Source: Lunularia cruciata (taxonomy: Eukaryota > Streptophyta > Marchantiopsida > Lunulariales > Lunulariaceae). From it: a stretch of 64,000 nucleotides of DNA. Location: the NCBI GenBank assembly GCA_948567375.1, contig OX419761.1, forward strand, positions 43,500,243 through 43,564,242. The letters are read 5' to 3'. Shown here piece by piece: positions 51,901-63,234 of the stretch (its first letter is position 1; each line of letters begins with the position of its first letter). The translations under genes were made by a program, and so were the position numbers. The notes under the pieces are model-generated. The model ran no database searches. It had not been told where the DNA came from and was given only the letters and a program-made list of their open reading frames with translations.

Positions 51901-52636
51901 TCACTTCATGCTTAGGCCCATCCTTGCAATCACTAGTGGCAATCTATGCCATGAACCTTAGAAAACTCAAAAATTCCAATTCTAGGCTAGAAATGTGATA
52001 CAAAGTCTCAATTAGACTTCAATCCTTGCCACTATATATAATTGACACATTGCAAGACCCCTCACCACACTCTGCTTATTTACTTTTGGTGCCATCTTGT
52101 GCTTCCTCACTCTCTATTTGTGAAATATCAAACCCAAGACTTTAACCCACTCCTCTTGCGTACTCACCATTTTCATTCCTTTAGGTTGACTCCAAATAGT
52201 GACAAGATAACATCTTGACATTGAAGCATTTCCTCTTTGAAATCTCAATTTTATAGTCCTTTGCTGATTAGTCATTCTTCAGTCACTTCTTTGTGTTACT
52301 CACTGATTCAATGAGTTTATTTCTTGTCACTTTCAAGAACATCTTGGTCCCGAGGTAGTCACTTTCTTCTTGTGCCCTTTCTTGATTGGCGGAATGCAAG
52401 GAAGGTTTTTACTGGATCTTTGGATCAAGGGGCACCCCCCAATACGATATCCTCATACAATGTCATCATCTTCACACTTCCTTTTGTCTGACCCAAGTCC
52501 TTTTGACTTTGATCCGAGGTCAACTTCAGGTTTACCCAAACATACAATTACTCTTATTTCTTCCCTATTTAGCCCTCCTTTGGCTTTACCAACGCACTTC
52601 TTCTTTAAAACTCAAAAAAAAATTGTGGGTACTATA
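48912..52636 (-). mobile_element. Element F2, inserted in gypsy E2 protease
   Basis: The inserted segment is bounded by TTATG on both sides (48,907-48,911 and 52,637-52,641), a 5-bp target-site duplication. Its left end TGTGACAACCTAACAAGTAT matches the LTR-like end of F1. Coding sense is minus and holds a G-family protein. The right end (...GTACTATA) does not obviously mirror the left end, so an LTR pair was not demonstrated. No RT, integrase or transposase was seen, so it looks non-autonomous. Confidence 0.75.
49702..52130 (-). pseudogene. G-family protein, copy G3, with coiled-coil tail
   Basis: N-terminal domain (about 52,000-51,440): LELEFLSFLRFMA, ATSDCKDGP, WTELDKRLVMGREVGE, YKVDSYKDPMQRGIV, VVFFHQIFVGEAMGWAKFL and FVPHFYFGLN. 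The same order occurs in G4. The tail (51,203-49,702) includes a 209-residue open piece with heptad-like charged text (YWNELEEERSKEKVVL, TKAKIKLEEARLHKLKLL), likely coiled coil, and an acidic end. Several frame breaks lie between pieces. Function unknown; no catalytic motif is visible. Confidence 0.65.
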
Positions 52637-52810
52637 TTATGATTTGCTACTAGGAAGGCCATTCTTAAGAGTAGCACAAACAATTGATCAATGGCACAAA
52701 GGATACTTGAGAATTGAGTCATCATACCATTGGGTTTTAGTTCCAATATCCAATATCCAATATCTAATATCAACCATACCTCACATTTAGATACACCATC
52801 TTCTGATTAA
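52637..52810 (+). pseudogene. Gypsy E2 protease, second half
   Basis: DLLLGRPFLRVAQTIDQWHK continues the protease text broken at 48,911. LLGRPFL is the conserved C-terminal protease motif of gypsy elements. It marks the right side of the F2 insertion. Confidence 0.8.
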
Positions 52811-53220
52811 GATGTGGACACCAACATGGAAGGAAAGACCTCATTGGAAGAGGATGACCGTGAATCTAATTCAAATGTGCATCCCTTGTGTGCTATGGAA
52901 TTTGTGCCTAAGTTAGAGGTTTTGAAGGACCATGACAAATCACCATTGACACTAGAGGTAGAGAAGAGACTATCTACCTTCAAGTCCACATGTTACCAAG
53001 GAGGAGAAGGTAAGGTTTGAGGAGGTTTTCCAAAATTTTATCCATGTATTTGCTTTTAGTTACAAGGATCTTGAGGAAGTCACCTTGGAGGAGCACCACA
53101 TAAGGTGAAATCACATGCAAGACCAATTCAACAGAAGCAACATTGCATTAGCCCACCTACATCTTTGATTTTGAAAGAGGAGAGATTGATAAGCTCAAGG
53201 AAGCCAAATTTATTTTTAGG

Positions 53221-53805
53221 GTGGAGAATTCAGAACAGGTGTCTCTAATTGTGATTGTGAAGAAGAAGAATGGCAAGCTTCATGTATTTTTTGATTACAA
53301 GAAGCTTAATATTGTCACTAAGAAGGACTATTACCCCTTGCCATTCATTGATGAGATCTTGGAGGGGATTGCAGGTCATGAGAGGTGTAGTTTTGGAGAT
53401 AATTATAGTGGCTATAACCAAATCAAGATTGCATTAGAGCATCAACAACTCACCACATTTACCATACCTTGGGGAACTTACACTTTCAAGATCATACCTT
53501 TTGGGCTTTGTAAGGCTCTAGCCATATTTTCAACAATTCATGAACAAGGTATTTGTATTTGACCCTTTAATTGGGAAATTTGTGTCTATGGGAGCAAGGA
53601 GGAGCAATTTGAGCACTTGATCAAAGTTTTTCAATGCTTAGATGAAGCAAATACATTACTCAACCTAGAGAAGTGCATCTTTGGTAGTGAAGAAGTTCTA
53701 CTTTTGGGGCATGTAATTTCCAAGGATGGGATAGCAATGTATCTTGAAAAGGTGAGAAAAATATCAAAGCTTATATTCCTTTCAAACATGACAAAGTCAC
53801 AGTAA
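53221..53805 (+). pseudogene. Gypsy E2 reverse transcriptase
   Basis: NGKLHVFFDYKKLN, DYYPLPFIDEIL, SFGDNYSGYNQIKIA, FTIPWGTYTFKIIPFGLCKA are clear RT motifs. After FVFDPLIGKFVS the expected YLDD box is gone: a frame change replaces it with MGARRSN (about 53,585-53,600). The thumb with NLEKCIFGSEEVLLLGHVI is preserved. Inactive. Confidence 0.9.
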
Positions 53806-55745
53806 TTCTTTGGGATGGTTGGGTACTATAAGAGACTCATCTTCTTATTTTTTACAAAGATTATGCATTGACCATTTACATGAAGAAGGATGTATAATAC
53901 ATAGTGATTTTGGAGGAAAAAGAGACCTCTCCAAGCTTTTGAGCTCAAGGAATCCCTTGTTAAGGCTCCAATTCTTGCTAAACTTCATTGGAGTAGGCCT
54001 TTCATCCTTTATATTGATACTTCCAATGTAGCTATAGGATGCAGTCTTAGTCAATTAGACCAAGATAGGCATGATCATCCAATAGCTTATGTTGGTAGAT
54101 AAATGGTATTAGAAGAGAAGGACTATTTAATCACAAAGAGTGAAGTGCTTGGTAGTGATTTTTGGTCTCAAGAAGTCTTTGACACTACTTGATTGCAAGG
54201 AAGGTCACCATTGTCATGGATCACAAACCCTTGAAATACATCTTCAACAAGCCTAATGTTGAAGAGAGTTTAGTAAGGTGGATGATGCTCTTGTTTGAGT
54301 ATGATTACACTATTGAAGATAGGCCAAAAAATAAATATACAAATGTTGATTTGTTATCTAAGGCCTATGATCATGATGGAGATAAGCCGGTGGATGGTTC
54401 CTTCTTAGATGAGGAGCTCATGAAAATCTCACTCACTCAAGAGGTTCCATTGGAGAACAAGGAAATTGTGGACTGTGTTACAAGAGGTAATTATCTTGAT
54501 GGGATGCATGCCTGGGAGAGGAAGGCCCTTCCAGCAAGATCTAGACCTTATACAATGGTGGAGAATATTCTTTTCCATCAAGGAGTAGATGGTCTACTTC
54601 AAATAGAAGTGTGTAAGGAGGAGTATATCCTATGCATGAAGGAGTTTCATGATGGTTTTATATGTGAGGTCATGAATGAAAGGTGAGGTCAATTTGCATG
54701 AAAGGTGCACTCTTTCAAGATTCCAGATGCAAGTTACCATTGGAGGGGAATTTTCATGGACTGTCTTGATTATTGCAAAACTTGTAATGTTTATCCAGCT
54801 TTTGCGAGGAAGTCTACTTCTACTCCACCAGATTTTAGATCAATTCCATTGCTAGGACCTTTTGAGAAGTGGTGAGTTTACTTTGTAGGTCCTCTCAATA
54901 AAATAAGGAACAAAGAACAATTGATACATTATGGTAGTTACTAATTACCTTACCAAGTGGGATGAGGCTAGACCATTGGGAGACAAGAATGAATGTGAAG
55001 TTGGTAGGTTTCTTTATGAATACATCATCACTAGTTTAATTACCTTTGGAGTGGGTTTTTGATAGAGGAAACCCGCTCCTACCCAAGAGGAGAGTTTATA
55101 AGAACTATCACTTTAGCCATGCTATAAAATTTCCCTATCACACATAGAGTTACTACCTCCTATAAGTCAAACTCCAATGGCTTGGTAGAGAGAACTAATC
55201 AAACCTTATACATGATATTGGCCAAAGATGCAAAATTGGAAGGGGAAAACATCATTGGGACAACGGGATTCATGCAACTTTGTAGGAATATAGGACAACC
55301 ATGAAAACATGTACCAAATATTCTCCATTTCATTTGGTATGTGGTATTGAGTCTACTTTATATATCCACTTTGATCTTCCTACTTTTCAAATCATTTATA
55401 GAAAATTGAAGAAGGCGCAAGGAAGTGATGTAGAGAAGTCAAGGAAGGAGTAATTCATGGAATTAAAAGAGGCAAGAGTAGTTGCTATGGTTTTTGAAGC
55501 AAGCCCAAAGAAAAGAAAAGTAGAGCTATGACAAGAGGTAAGGCAAGAAGAAGGTAGAGCCCTTCAAGGAAGGTAGATGGGTAATGTTGTTTGATTCCAT
55601 TCAATTTAAGAGGGTGCAAAAGAAGTATTTTGAACCTTTCATAGTGGAGAAGGTGTGAGCCAATTACACTTATGATCTCAAGGAATTGGGAGGAAGACAA
55701 TTTGATAGGATTGACCATGATAAGTTGAAGTTATATCATAGAATG
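53806..55745 (+). pseudogene. Gypsy E2 RNase H and integrase
   Basis: RNase H: FGMVGYYKRLIF, FILYIDTSNVAIGCSLSQ, then in an open 165-codon piece TIVMDHKPLKYIFNKPNVE, RWMMLLFEYDYTIEDRP, TNVDLLSKAYD. Integrase: ILFHQGVDGLLQIEV and a broken zinc-binding region, PFEKW and FVGPLNKI, KLQWLGRENQSNL, EYRTTMKTCTKYSPFHLV, and the C-terminal KKYFEPFIVEKV and DHDKLKLYHR. Many stops. Confidence 0.88.
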
Positions 55746-55828
55746 TAAAGTGACCTTCACTTCAAGGAAATCTTAACCTTCACCCTGAACTAAGATTTCA
55801 TGAAGTGAAATATTAATCCGGAGGTAAA

Positions 55829-56533
55829 TATAACACCCATTGATGCATGTATGCTCTATAGGGATATTAAATTTAGAATTGTAAGTAGTGAATAAATATA
55901 ATCTATATAGAGTTTAGCTAAGCTTCTACATTAGTCATGATTAGCTAAAATTAGTCCTAGCTAAGATAAAGATGACACTATTCTAGAAGAAGGGAAAAGA
56001 GTGAGCACCAATATTTTTTCTTTTAGTGTATTGACTTGGTATTCCTAGTTATTTGACTTTGAAGAAAGAGTTGAGAGCTCTTGGGCACCCACAAGCCTTG
56101 TTGATATGGACTTTTACTATAGTCTTAGGATAGCCCATGTGAAAGAATCCTTGATTTAGTTGGTAGGTGAGGATAAGACGACCTACTTATGGGATTATTC
56201 CATGTGCTTGGATATTCTTTTAGACTTTTTTACTTTATTTGACTTTTATCCTAATAACTTGAGTTACTCCAACAATTAGTAACTTTGGTTTGTAAGTTTT
56301 TCACAAGAATATAAGCTAGGAGTAAGGAGGTACTTATCATCCTTTCATTTGCAACTATCTCTCTCTCTCATTGAGTTCTCTAACGAGCAATGTCTTGAGT
56401 CTTGGAGGTACCTTGGAGTTACAGCTTGGAGAAGTGTGATGGAGTTGGTGTCTCTTGCCCTCTAAGTCCATGGTATGCTACCTTAATAGCCAATCATATG
56501 CTCATCCTTAGTGAGAGACAAGCTGGCTCACAT
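55829..56533 (+). repeat. LTR R2 (5' LTR of D2 and possibly 3' LTR of E2)
   Basis: About 705 bp, TATAACACCC (first G changed) to GGCTCACA, matching R1 and R3. A purine-rich CCGGAGGTAAA precedes it, as before a 3' LTR. A TGGTATGAGAAG primer-binding-like site follows it after 14 bases, as after a 5' LTR. It may serve both elements in an LTR-internal-LTR-internal-LTR array. Confidence 0.85.
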
Positions 56534-56547
56534 GCCCCTATCACCAT

Positions 56548-56559
56548 GGTATGAGAAGA
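56548..56559 (+). promoter_or_regulatory. Primer-binding-site-like sequence of D2
   Basis: TGGTATGAGAAG resembles the tRNA-Met site TGGTATCAGAGC with a few changes. It lies 14 bases after the LTR end, further than usual, so it is only a candidate. Confidence 0.5.
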
Positions 56560-56644
56560 AGAGTTGTGGGAATAGAGTAATCCCTTAGAATAAGAAGTTG
56601 CTTGCAACAAGAGAAAGAAGGCAACCAACCTTGATAAGGGCCTA

Positions 56645-59254
56645 ATGGCATCTCCATCCTCATCAAAAGAGAAGAAGAAGTTAAGGATGAGCATAAGGAC
56701 TCCAACCAATGGGGAGGAAGAGGCAGACCATCCCATATGCAAGAAGAGAACAACTCTCTCAAAAGAGAAGGGAACCAAGGCTAAAAATCTGGAGGTTCTA
56801 GCTCCCACTTTTGACAAAAGGACCGGTTCTAAATCATCCAAGGAAGTAGATGTCATCCAATTGGATTATCATAGTTGGCATTAGAAGCAATTGTCTTGAC
56901 CCTAGAGAGTTAAGTAGTTGGTAGAGAGTATGAACACCTTGGAAAAGGAATTCTTTAACTTCATGATAGCCTCAGGCTCAAGAACCTTGAGAGCCCGCAA
57001 AAAAGGTGATAATTGCTCCACATATGAGAGATATAACGGAGCAAGAAAGCTAAGCCTTGCAATGATAGCAATTTGAGCACTAGAGCAAGGAGTTGTCCCA
57101 TCCCCAAAGTTGGTGAAGAAGGTCCTTTTAGACTCTCATGACTTCCAAGAGTGGTTATGGTTGGTGTTTCCACCCACCCATGGGTCCATTTATAACCTGA
57201 TTGTTATTGCCACATTTCTATGATTCATGATATTTCACTCCTTAGGGATAATAAACGTGAATCAAGTCAAAGCGGTTGCCGCAACATTCTATGAAGTGGA
57301 CAAAGAGTGCTTGTCTTGGTATCCCTTTCTTCCTTGGCCAAACTTGGTGTAGGATATGCAAAGGAAGGTATGTGCTTGTTTTAGTTGATTACAATGGGAA
57401 ACATTAGGTTTTACCTTGGTAGACCAGATTTACAATTTCAACTTTACCCTCCTTACTACAAGAGTAGCTATTATTCAATATGTACCTCTATGTGCAACAA
57501 TTGGCATGGAGAAATTTTCCATGCTATGGTGTACAGGATAGACTCTTGGGAACCTTGGAGGACCCAATGTGTAATGGCCGATGCAATACTATGAGGGGAT
57601 ATCTGACTAGAAAATATCCACAAACTAACTTACATGGTAGTAAATCTCCCATACTTCACCTTGAGGTATTTAGTTGACTGCTTTAAGTTGGTAAATAAAA
57701 GGCTGGCATTGAAGCTACATGTATGTTTGATGCAGAAATATATCAAAGTAGCTTGAGTATCCAATAAGGAGATTGCTAGGATCTATAAGGACACTAGATT
57801 GCAAACACCCACATTGCCATCATAAACAATGATCCCAAATCATAGAATGTTCAAATCAACATAGTGATCTAGGAGCTTAAGATTGCTCTTGAGCAGCTAG
57901 AATTTGCATAGTTAATAGGTCAATCTTCAGCAATCTTGGAAAAATGGGTACAAAGCAACCAAAGCCATGCTATCTAGTACCCTTTGACATATGATGCATT
58001 TTGTTTGTGTATGATCAAGTGCTACAACAAGGTGCATGATGCAGACCTTAGTGAGGAGGAAGCTGATTTGAGTGGTTCCGATTGTCCCAAACCCATCTTG
58101 TCTATACTTGAATCAAGCAAGCCCAAGTAAAAGGACTTCTTGTACCTTATCATCTAAACTAGAGGATCTTGGTAAGAAGTCCCATACTTTCCGTAGTAAT
58201 GCATGAAAATTTCACTTATGTACTTAGGCATGACCAAATCCCTCATGTAACTATTTTTTTCCAAGGCCATGTAGGACTAATAGGACCAACCAATACATGG
58301 TTGTGTTGGTTGTTCCTTAGCTTCCAAGATCCTATACAAATCAATGTTGTGCTTTTTGATATGGAGCTTATAGAATTACCCACACCTCCTATTCTTTGGA
58401 AGAATCCTCCATGTCTTCCAGTTCTTCTTTGGAATCTGAAGAAGAATCAAAGCCAAGAAGAATACAAAGGCAAGGAAGAAAGAAGCCATTGACACCCCCA
58501 ACAAAGTCATAAATAAGACCCACACTATGTTGGAGACACTTATAAAAGAGTTTGCGGATTTTACAATCTAGATGATTGGGGCAAAGGACCAAAAGAAGCC
58601 TCCTTCATTTGTCAAATCCAATGTATGGTGCACTACGTGTGATAAATCAGGCCATGCCAACATGGAGTGTTTGACCCGCAATGCATTTCCAATGCAACAA
58701 ATTGATTGGGTTCCAAGATAGGACCAAAGTGAGGAAGAAGGGGCAATGAACTTGACTCAAGAAGTACAGCCTTAGATGAGCACATGATACCAAGGTCCAA
58801 GGTATGGACCAAAGGAGTATAACAACAACGCTCTCCAATGAAGACCACTGATGGGCAGCCAAAATAGGCCTCAAAATGTTGCACCGGGAGCATGTTATAA
58901 TTGTGGCTCTATGGGCCATTGGTCTCCAAATTGCCCCAATCAAGGCATTAGGTTGGGTATGTTCCACTTTGTGGAAATTGCAAAGGATTGGGCCACATTG
59001 GAAATCAATGCCCTCAACCACCTAACCCAAAGCCAGCGGTAGAGTATGTACAGACCTCAGCTGAGCATGGTGTGCTTCAGTCAAAAGGAGATATGAATGT
59101 AAATTGTATCACTCTTGAGGACGAGAGACCTCAAGAAGGAAGTCCAGCTTCAGAAGGAGAATGGTTGGATCTTGAAATTTTGAAAGTTGAGACATGCTCC
59201 GATAAGAAGAAGCGTGATCCCAAAGAAGTGAGTATGACTTCTTTGTCTTCATAA
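56645..59254 (+). pseudogene. Gypsy-type gag of D2 with three zinc knuckles
   Basis: It starts MASPSSSKEKKKLRMS with a basic region, then broken frames alongside D1's gag (INVNQVKAVAATFYEVDKE). The C-terminal part has three intact CCHC knuckles of CX2CX4HX4C form: CTTCDKSGHANMEC (about 58,635), CYNCGSMGHWSPNC (about 58,893) and CGNCKGLGHIGNQC (about 58,978). Three knuckles are more than the one or two usual for plant gypsy gag. Stops separate the parts. Confidence 0.8.
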
Positions 59255-59779
59255 GAAGGCAAAGAGGCTGCATCCAAAAGCTTTTTTTTTGCAAAGGAGG
59301 AGAAAATTCTAGCCAAAGCTAAAGCCAAGGCCTTGCAGAAAGAAATTCAAGAGGCAGTACAAAGAACTCAAGAGATGAGTTTGAAAGAGAGTACAAAGAT
59401 GAAGCCTTTAGTGTTTCCGGCTGATATCATATCTAAAGTCAAGGATCTAATCTAAGCCAAGGTGGGTAAACCCAAAGAACCTTGGGTCAAGACCACCAGT
59501 ACTCTGGTCACCATCATGAAATGCCCCAAAGTCTAGTTTGAGTAAGGAGAGACTTCTAACCCAAAGTCCAAGGTGAAGAAATCGAGGTTAGAAGGAGTGC
59601 CCCAATATGATATTATGGCAGATTTGGCATCCATGAATTGCTAATGTCATATTTAAGCAATTGTGGGAGGAAAACAAGCTATATAAGAAGTAATTGAGTT
59701 CAACCCTCAAGAAAGTAAGAGAGATGACCAAGAAAGACTTGCAGACCATTTATCATATTGAAAAAGAGGATCTGTGATC

Positions 59780-60228
59780 TCCCAAAGTGGATGTGGAGAT
59801 TGCGGGTTGCATGATCACATCAATACCCATTGATTTGGGTTTTGGTGTAAATGTTATGACAAAGGACACTGAAAATTGTTTGGGGTACCATATGTTTTGA
59901 GCCAACACCCCAAATTTTGAAATTTATGGACCAAACTAGGAGATGGCCTTTGGGCATGCTGTCAAATATCACTATGATCATTGGAGGGGCACCCTTCAAG
60001 TTAAATTACATCATGTTGAGACTCATGACAAAAACTGGTTACCCACTTTTGATTGGAAGAACTTGGTTGTACATTGCCCAAGTTGTTGTGGATTGGCACC
60101 AACAAAAGTTGACGTTTAAGGACATTGCATCCAAAGACCAAAAGTTGGTGATTGTGAGTTGGACAAAGGTTCACCACCTTGGGGAAATGACTTCATCCAA
60201 AGATGAAGATGAATTTGTAGATTCATAG
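59780..60228 (+). pseudogene. Aspartic protease of D2
   Basis: GCMITSIPIDLGFGVNVMT stands for the active-site region (usual Asp-Gly-Gly/Ser-Gly), and after a frame break GYPLLIGRTWLYIAQVVVDW gives the conserved LLGRPWL-type end. A Lys-rich tail and KDIASKDQKLVIVSW follow. The Leu in the active site and the frame break make activity unlikely. Confidence 0.75.
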
Positions 60229-60273
60229 TCTTTATCTTCCAAAGACTCCAAAGAAGAAGTCCAAGTCAATTAC

Positions 60274-60580
60274 TTGGAGTGCTATGATGTGGAGGTCAAA
60301 GACAAAGACCCATACAACATCGCCTCAGGTGAAAAGGATTTAGAGGAAGGGTGTTTGACTGCTATTCAACTTGGGTTAAGCCAAGTCAATCACATTGAAG
60401 GAGTCATCAACCCTAATGACTATCAAGATGTTGTCTTGGCCGAAGGTAAAATTTTGAAAATTTTGAAGATAGTCATTTTGGAGGAGTTTGCAAGATACAC
60501 TACCTCGTTTATAGAGTACCAGGATGTATTTGTTTGGTCAATTGATCAAATGTTGGGATTCCATGACAACTTGGATTGAT
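60274..60580 (+). pseudogene. Pre-RT segment of D2
   Basis: An open 101-codon piece ends with FIEYQDVFVWSIDQMLGFH, matching the segment before gypsy RT (usual form F..VFAW...DMPG). RT itself does not follow; recognisable pol ends near 60,720. Confidence 0.75.
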
Positions 60581-61257
60581 TTGATTGCAAGTGCAGCTTT
60601 GGTTAGGCAAAGATAGTATTGCCTGAACCCAAAGTACTTGCTCTTGGTAAAAGATGAGATTGACAAGTACTTAGGGGCCATGTGGTATCCAAATTTTTTG
60701 TTTTGTTATGTTTTGTTAAATTTTTGAAGAAGAAGTGTATTGAGGGAGCCGAATTATGAATTAAAGATGGGACTTATATGTCTTCAGAGGAAACCCAAAG
60801 AAGTCAACTTGGGGTCGGGAACCGGAAGTACTTGGATGGGGTTACAAAGAGACAAATCTGAAGAAGGGTGTCTTTGGATCAAGAAGCAAAGGCCAATACA
60901 AAGACGGTGTAACAACCTCTCGATGTGTCAAGCCGGACAAGAAAGTACACTTCAAGAAATGGTGGAGGTAGGAGAAGAATACCTTGACATTGATAGGAAA
61001 CCAACACGTAGAAGAAGTAGGGGTTGATTTTAAAATTGACTGAAGAATGACTGCACTTTGGGGTACTATAAAATTGCAATTGAGCAAGGAGAAATCAAAT
61101 ATGTTAAGTAGATATCTTGTTTCTTTGAGTAGTTGTCCTGCAGTAATGCACGTCAAGAAGCCAATTGAGAGTGAAATTTTCCAAAGACCAGAAGGGGTTA
61201 GAGTATCACATCTAGGAGAGGGGATAGTTTTTCAGCTAAAGAACCAGAGAGCAAATC
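60581..61257. other. Unassigned segment in D2
   Basis: Short plus-strand frames (for example 60,740-61,027) have no recognisable motif. It marks the switch from gypsy pol text to the G protein. Confidence 0.4.
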
Positions 61258-62116
61258 ATGGTGAAGAAGACTAAGAATGCACTCGTAGTGAGGAGTTTTT
61301 CAATTTGGAGGTTAGATGTCATAGCTAAGATCAAGGTCTTGAATAGACTTTGGATTACATTCTTGGCATGGAATTGGAATTTCAATTTCCCAAGTATCAT
61401 GGCAGAAATAGCTGCTAGTAGTTGTGAGGAAGGCCCTGAAGTCGTAGGGAAGAGAGGAAATCTGGCTCGATGGACTAAGTTGGATTGGAAGTTAGTATTG
61501 GGGAAGGAAGTACAAGAGACAATTGGTGTCACCTTCTATAAAAAAGTGTGATGTTGTAGAGTAGACCACGGAAATCAGAAACTCATTTTATGCTCCACGG
61601 ACCAACAATAGTTACAAAGTAGAGTCCTATAAGGACTTGATCAAGCAGAGCATTGTGGGAGCAATAATAGCCATGTTCAAACCCAAAAGAACAATATATG
61701 TGAACATGCAGTAGGCAGTCTTCTTCCACCAGATGTTTGCAGGAGTAAAGGTGAACTAGGCAAAGTGTTTCCACCAAAGAACAAGGTAGATGATCGTTAA
61801 TTGGAGAATCAATTTGCCTTCACATTACTTTGCACCGTTTGCAGTACACTTCTACTTCACATTAAATTTGTTAACAACGGAGGAGAGGCAATGTATGGTG
61901 TCACATTTCCATCCTAAACTACGATGAGAAGTGGATGAAGAGGAGCAGCAATATATGTTACAATTGCAAGCCGGCAATTACCACTTCATCAGAATGGGAC
62001 AAAGGGAGATGGCAGAAGGAAGAAGTCCAAAGACAAAGAAGCGGACTAAACTCAAAGAGGTAGCATTGCCCCAGCCACAACAAAAGACCCAAAGACTCAA
62101 TCCACAAGGTAAGTAG
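61258..62116 (+). pseudogene. G-family protein, copy G4, inside D2
   Basis: The first open piece (61,258-61,551) has LWITFLAWNWNFNFPSIMA, ASSCEEGPEV and RWTKLDWKLVLGKEVQE. After a frame break come YKVESYKDLIKQSIVGAII, TIYVNMQ, AVFFHQMFAGVKVN, AKCFHQRTR, PFAVHFYFTLNLLTTEER, and a basic C-terminal piece (GRSPKTKKRTKLKEVALP). Order and spacing match G3, and the core matches G1 and G2. The core's G.kvnwak.h pattern loosely recalls Transposase_32-type proteins; this needs a profile search. No catalytic motif is obvious. Confidence 0.65.
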
Positions 62117-62167
62117 GCAGTGAAGGAGGAGACTTCAAAGATAGAGTTTAAAGGAGAGATAGAGTCT

Positions 62168-62856
62168 TGTATCACCCATTTGTGCATGTGTGTGGTATTA
62201 TGTATTTAGCTTAGAGTTACAAATACTTGAGAGATATTCTTTATATAGAGATAAAGGATGGTTCTACATAAGTCATGATTAGCTAAAGTTAGTCATAGCT
62301 AAGATAGTGGGGATCTTACTTTAAAGGAAGTAGAAAAGATGAGCACCACTATTTGGATTCTAGTGTGTTGACTTGGTATTATTCCTAGGTGTTTAGCTTT
62401 GAGGAAAGAGTTGAGAACTCCTGGGCCCGCAAGCCTTTTTGTTTTGGATTCTTCTATAGTCCAAGGATAGCCCATGTGAAAATATCCTTGACTTAGTGGT
62501 TGGGTCAAGATAAGATCACATGCTTAGTGGAATATGCCCATGTGGATGGATATTCCTTTTTACTTTTTAACTTTACTTTACTTTTAGCCTAGTAACTTGA
62601 GTTACTCCAGTAATTAGTAACTTTGGTGCATAACTATTTCATAAAATATAAACTAGGGGTGATGAGGTACTCATCATCCTTTCATTTGCAACTATCTCTC
62701 TCTCATTGAGTTCTCTAATGAGCAATATCTTGAGTCTTGGAGTATTAGGATTGGAGGAGTATGATGGAGTTGGGGTTCTTTGCCTTCTTAGTCCATGGTG
62801 CGCTACCATAATAGCCATCAGAGGTTCATCTTGAGTGAGAGACAGGCTAGCTCACA
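62168..62856 (+). repeat. LTR R3 (3' LTR of D2)
   Basis: 689 bp, TGTATCACCC to GCTCACA, aligned throughout with R1 and R2 and closer to R1 (for example GGGCCCGCAAGCCTTTTTG is shared with R1). Preceded by purine-rich AAAGGAGAGATAGAG, a polypurine-tract candidate. Confidence 0.85.
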
Positions 62857-63234
62857 ATCTAGAGGAGGAGACTCAGAAGAAGCCAATCTCACACTACAAA
62901 GTGAGGAATCTAGAAGTGAGAGTGATGGTGAAAAGGAAGTCCAGCAATCAATTGAGGCGGAAGAAGATGAGGCATTCCATGCGGTGTCATCGGGAAAATA
63001 GCCCACGTGTACCCTTGAGGCTTTTGGTTTGATAAATTTTCTTTTCTTTTTGAGTTGTTGTAAGGAACATGGATTTATGTCAATATGTCTCGGGTGTGGT
63101 TTTATGCTACCTTGCCGTGGGAGATATTTCCTATATTATTGTGAACCCGGGAAAAGTTATGGTATTATTAGTTCAAGGAGTCTTTTAATCTGGCTTGAGC
63201 CAAGAAATGATGTTGGGTTACACTAGCTCAGGTT
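62857..63234. other. Spacer after D2
   Basis: Short frames with an acidic Ser/Glu-rich reading (SRSESDGEKEVQQSIEAEED) but no known domain. It may belong to a further element beyond the window. Confidence 0.35.

Larger units (their letters stand above)
47863..55745 (+). mobile_element. Ty3/gypsy retrotransposon E2, interrupted by F2
   Basis: Gag C-terminal and protease remains (47,863-48,911), continued at 52,637 after the F2 insertion, then RT, RNase H and integrase up to 55,745. Once F2 and one copy of the TTATG duplication are set aside, the protease text runs on as KDASYDLLLGRPFLRVAQ. It is followed by a purine-rich CCGGAGGTAAA tract and LTR R2, which may be its 3' LTR. No 5' LTR was found. 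Frames are broken throughout. Confidence 0.85.
55829..62856 (+). mobile_element. LTR-bounded element D2: gag-PR-partial pol plus G protein
   Basis: LTR R2 (55,829-56,533), primer-binding-like site, gag (56.6-59.3 kb), protease (59.8-60.2), pre-RT (60.3-60.6), a G-family protein (61.26-62.12), a purine-rich tract (62,148-62,164) and LTR R3 (62,168-62,856), all in plus orientation. RT, RNase H and integrase are absent. Flanks (GTAAA left, ATCTA right) do not form a target duplication, so rearrangement is possible. Confidence 0.7.
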
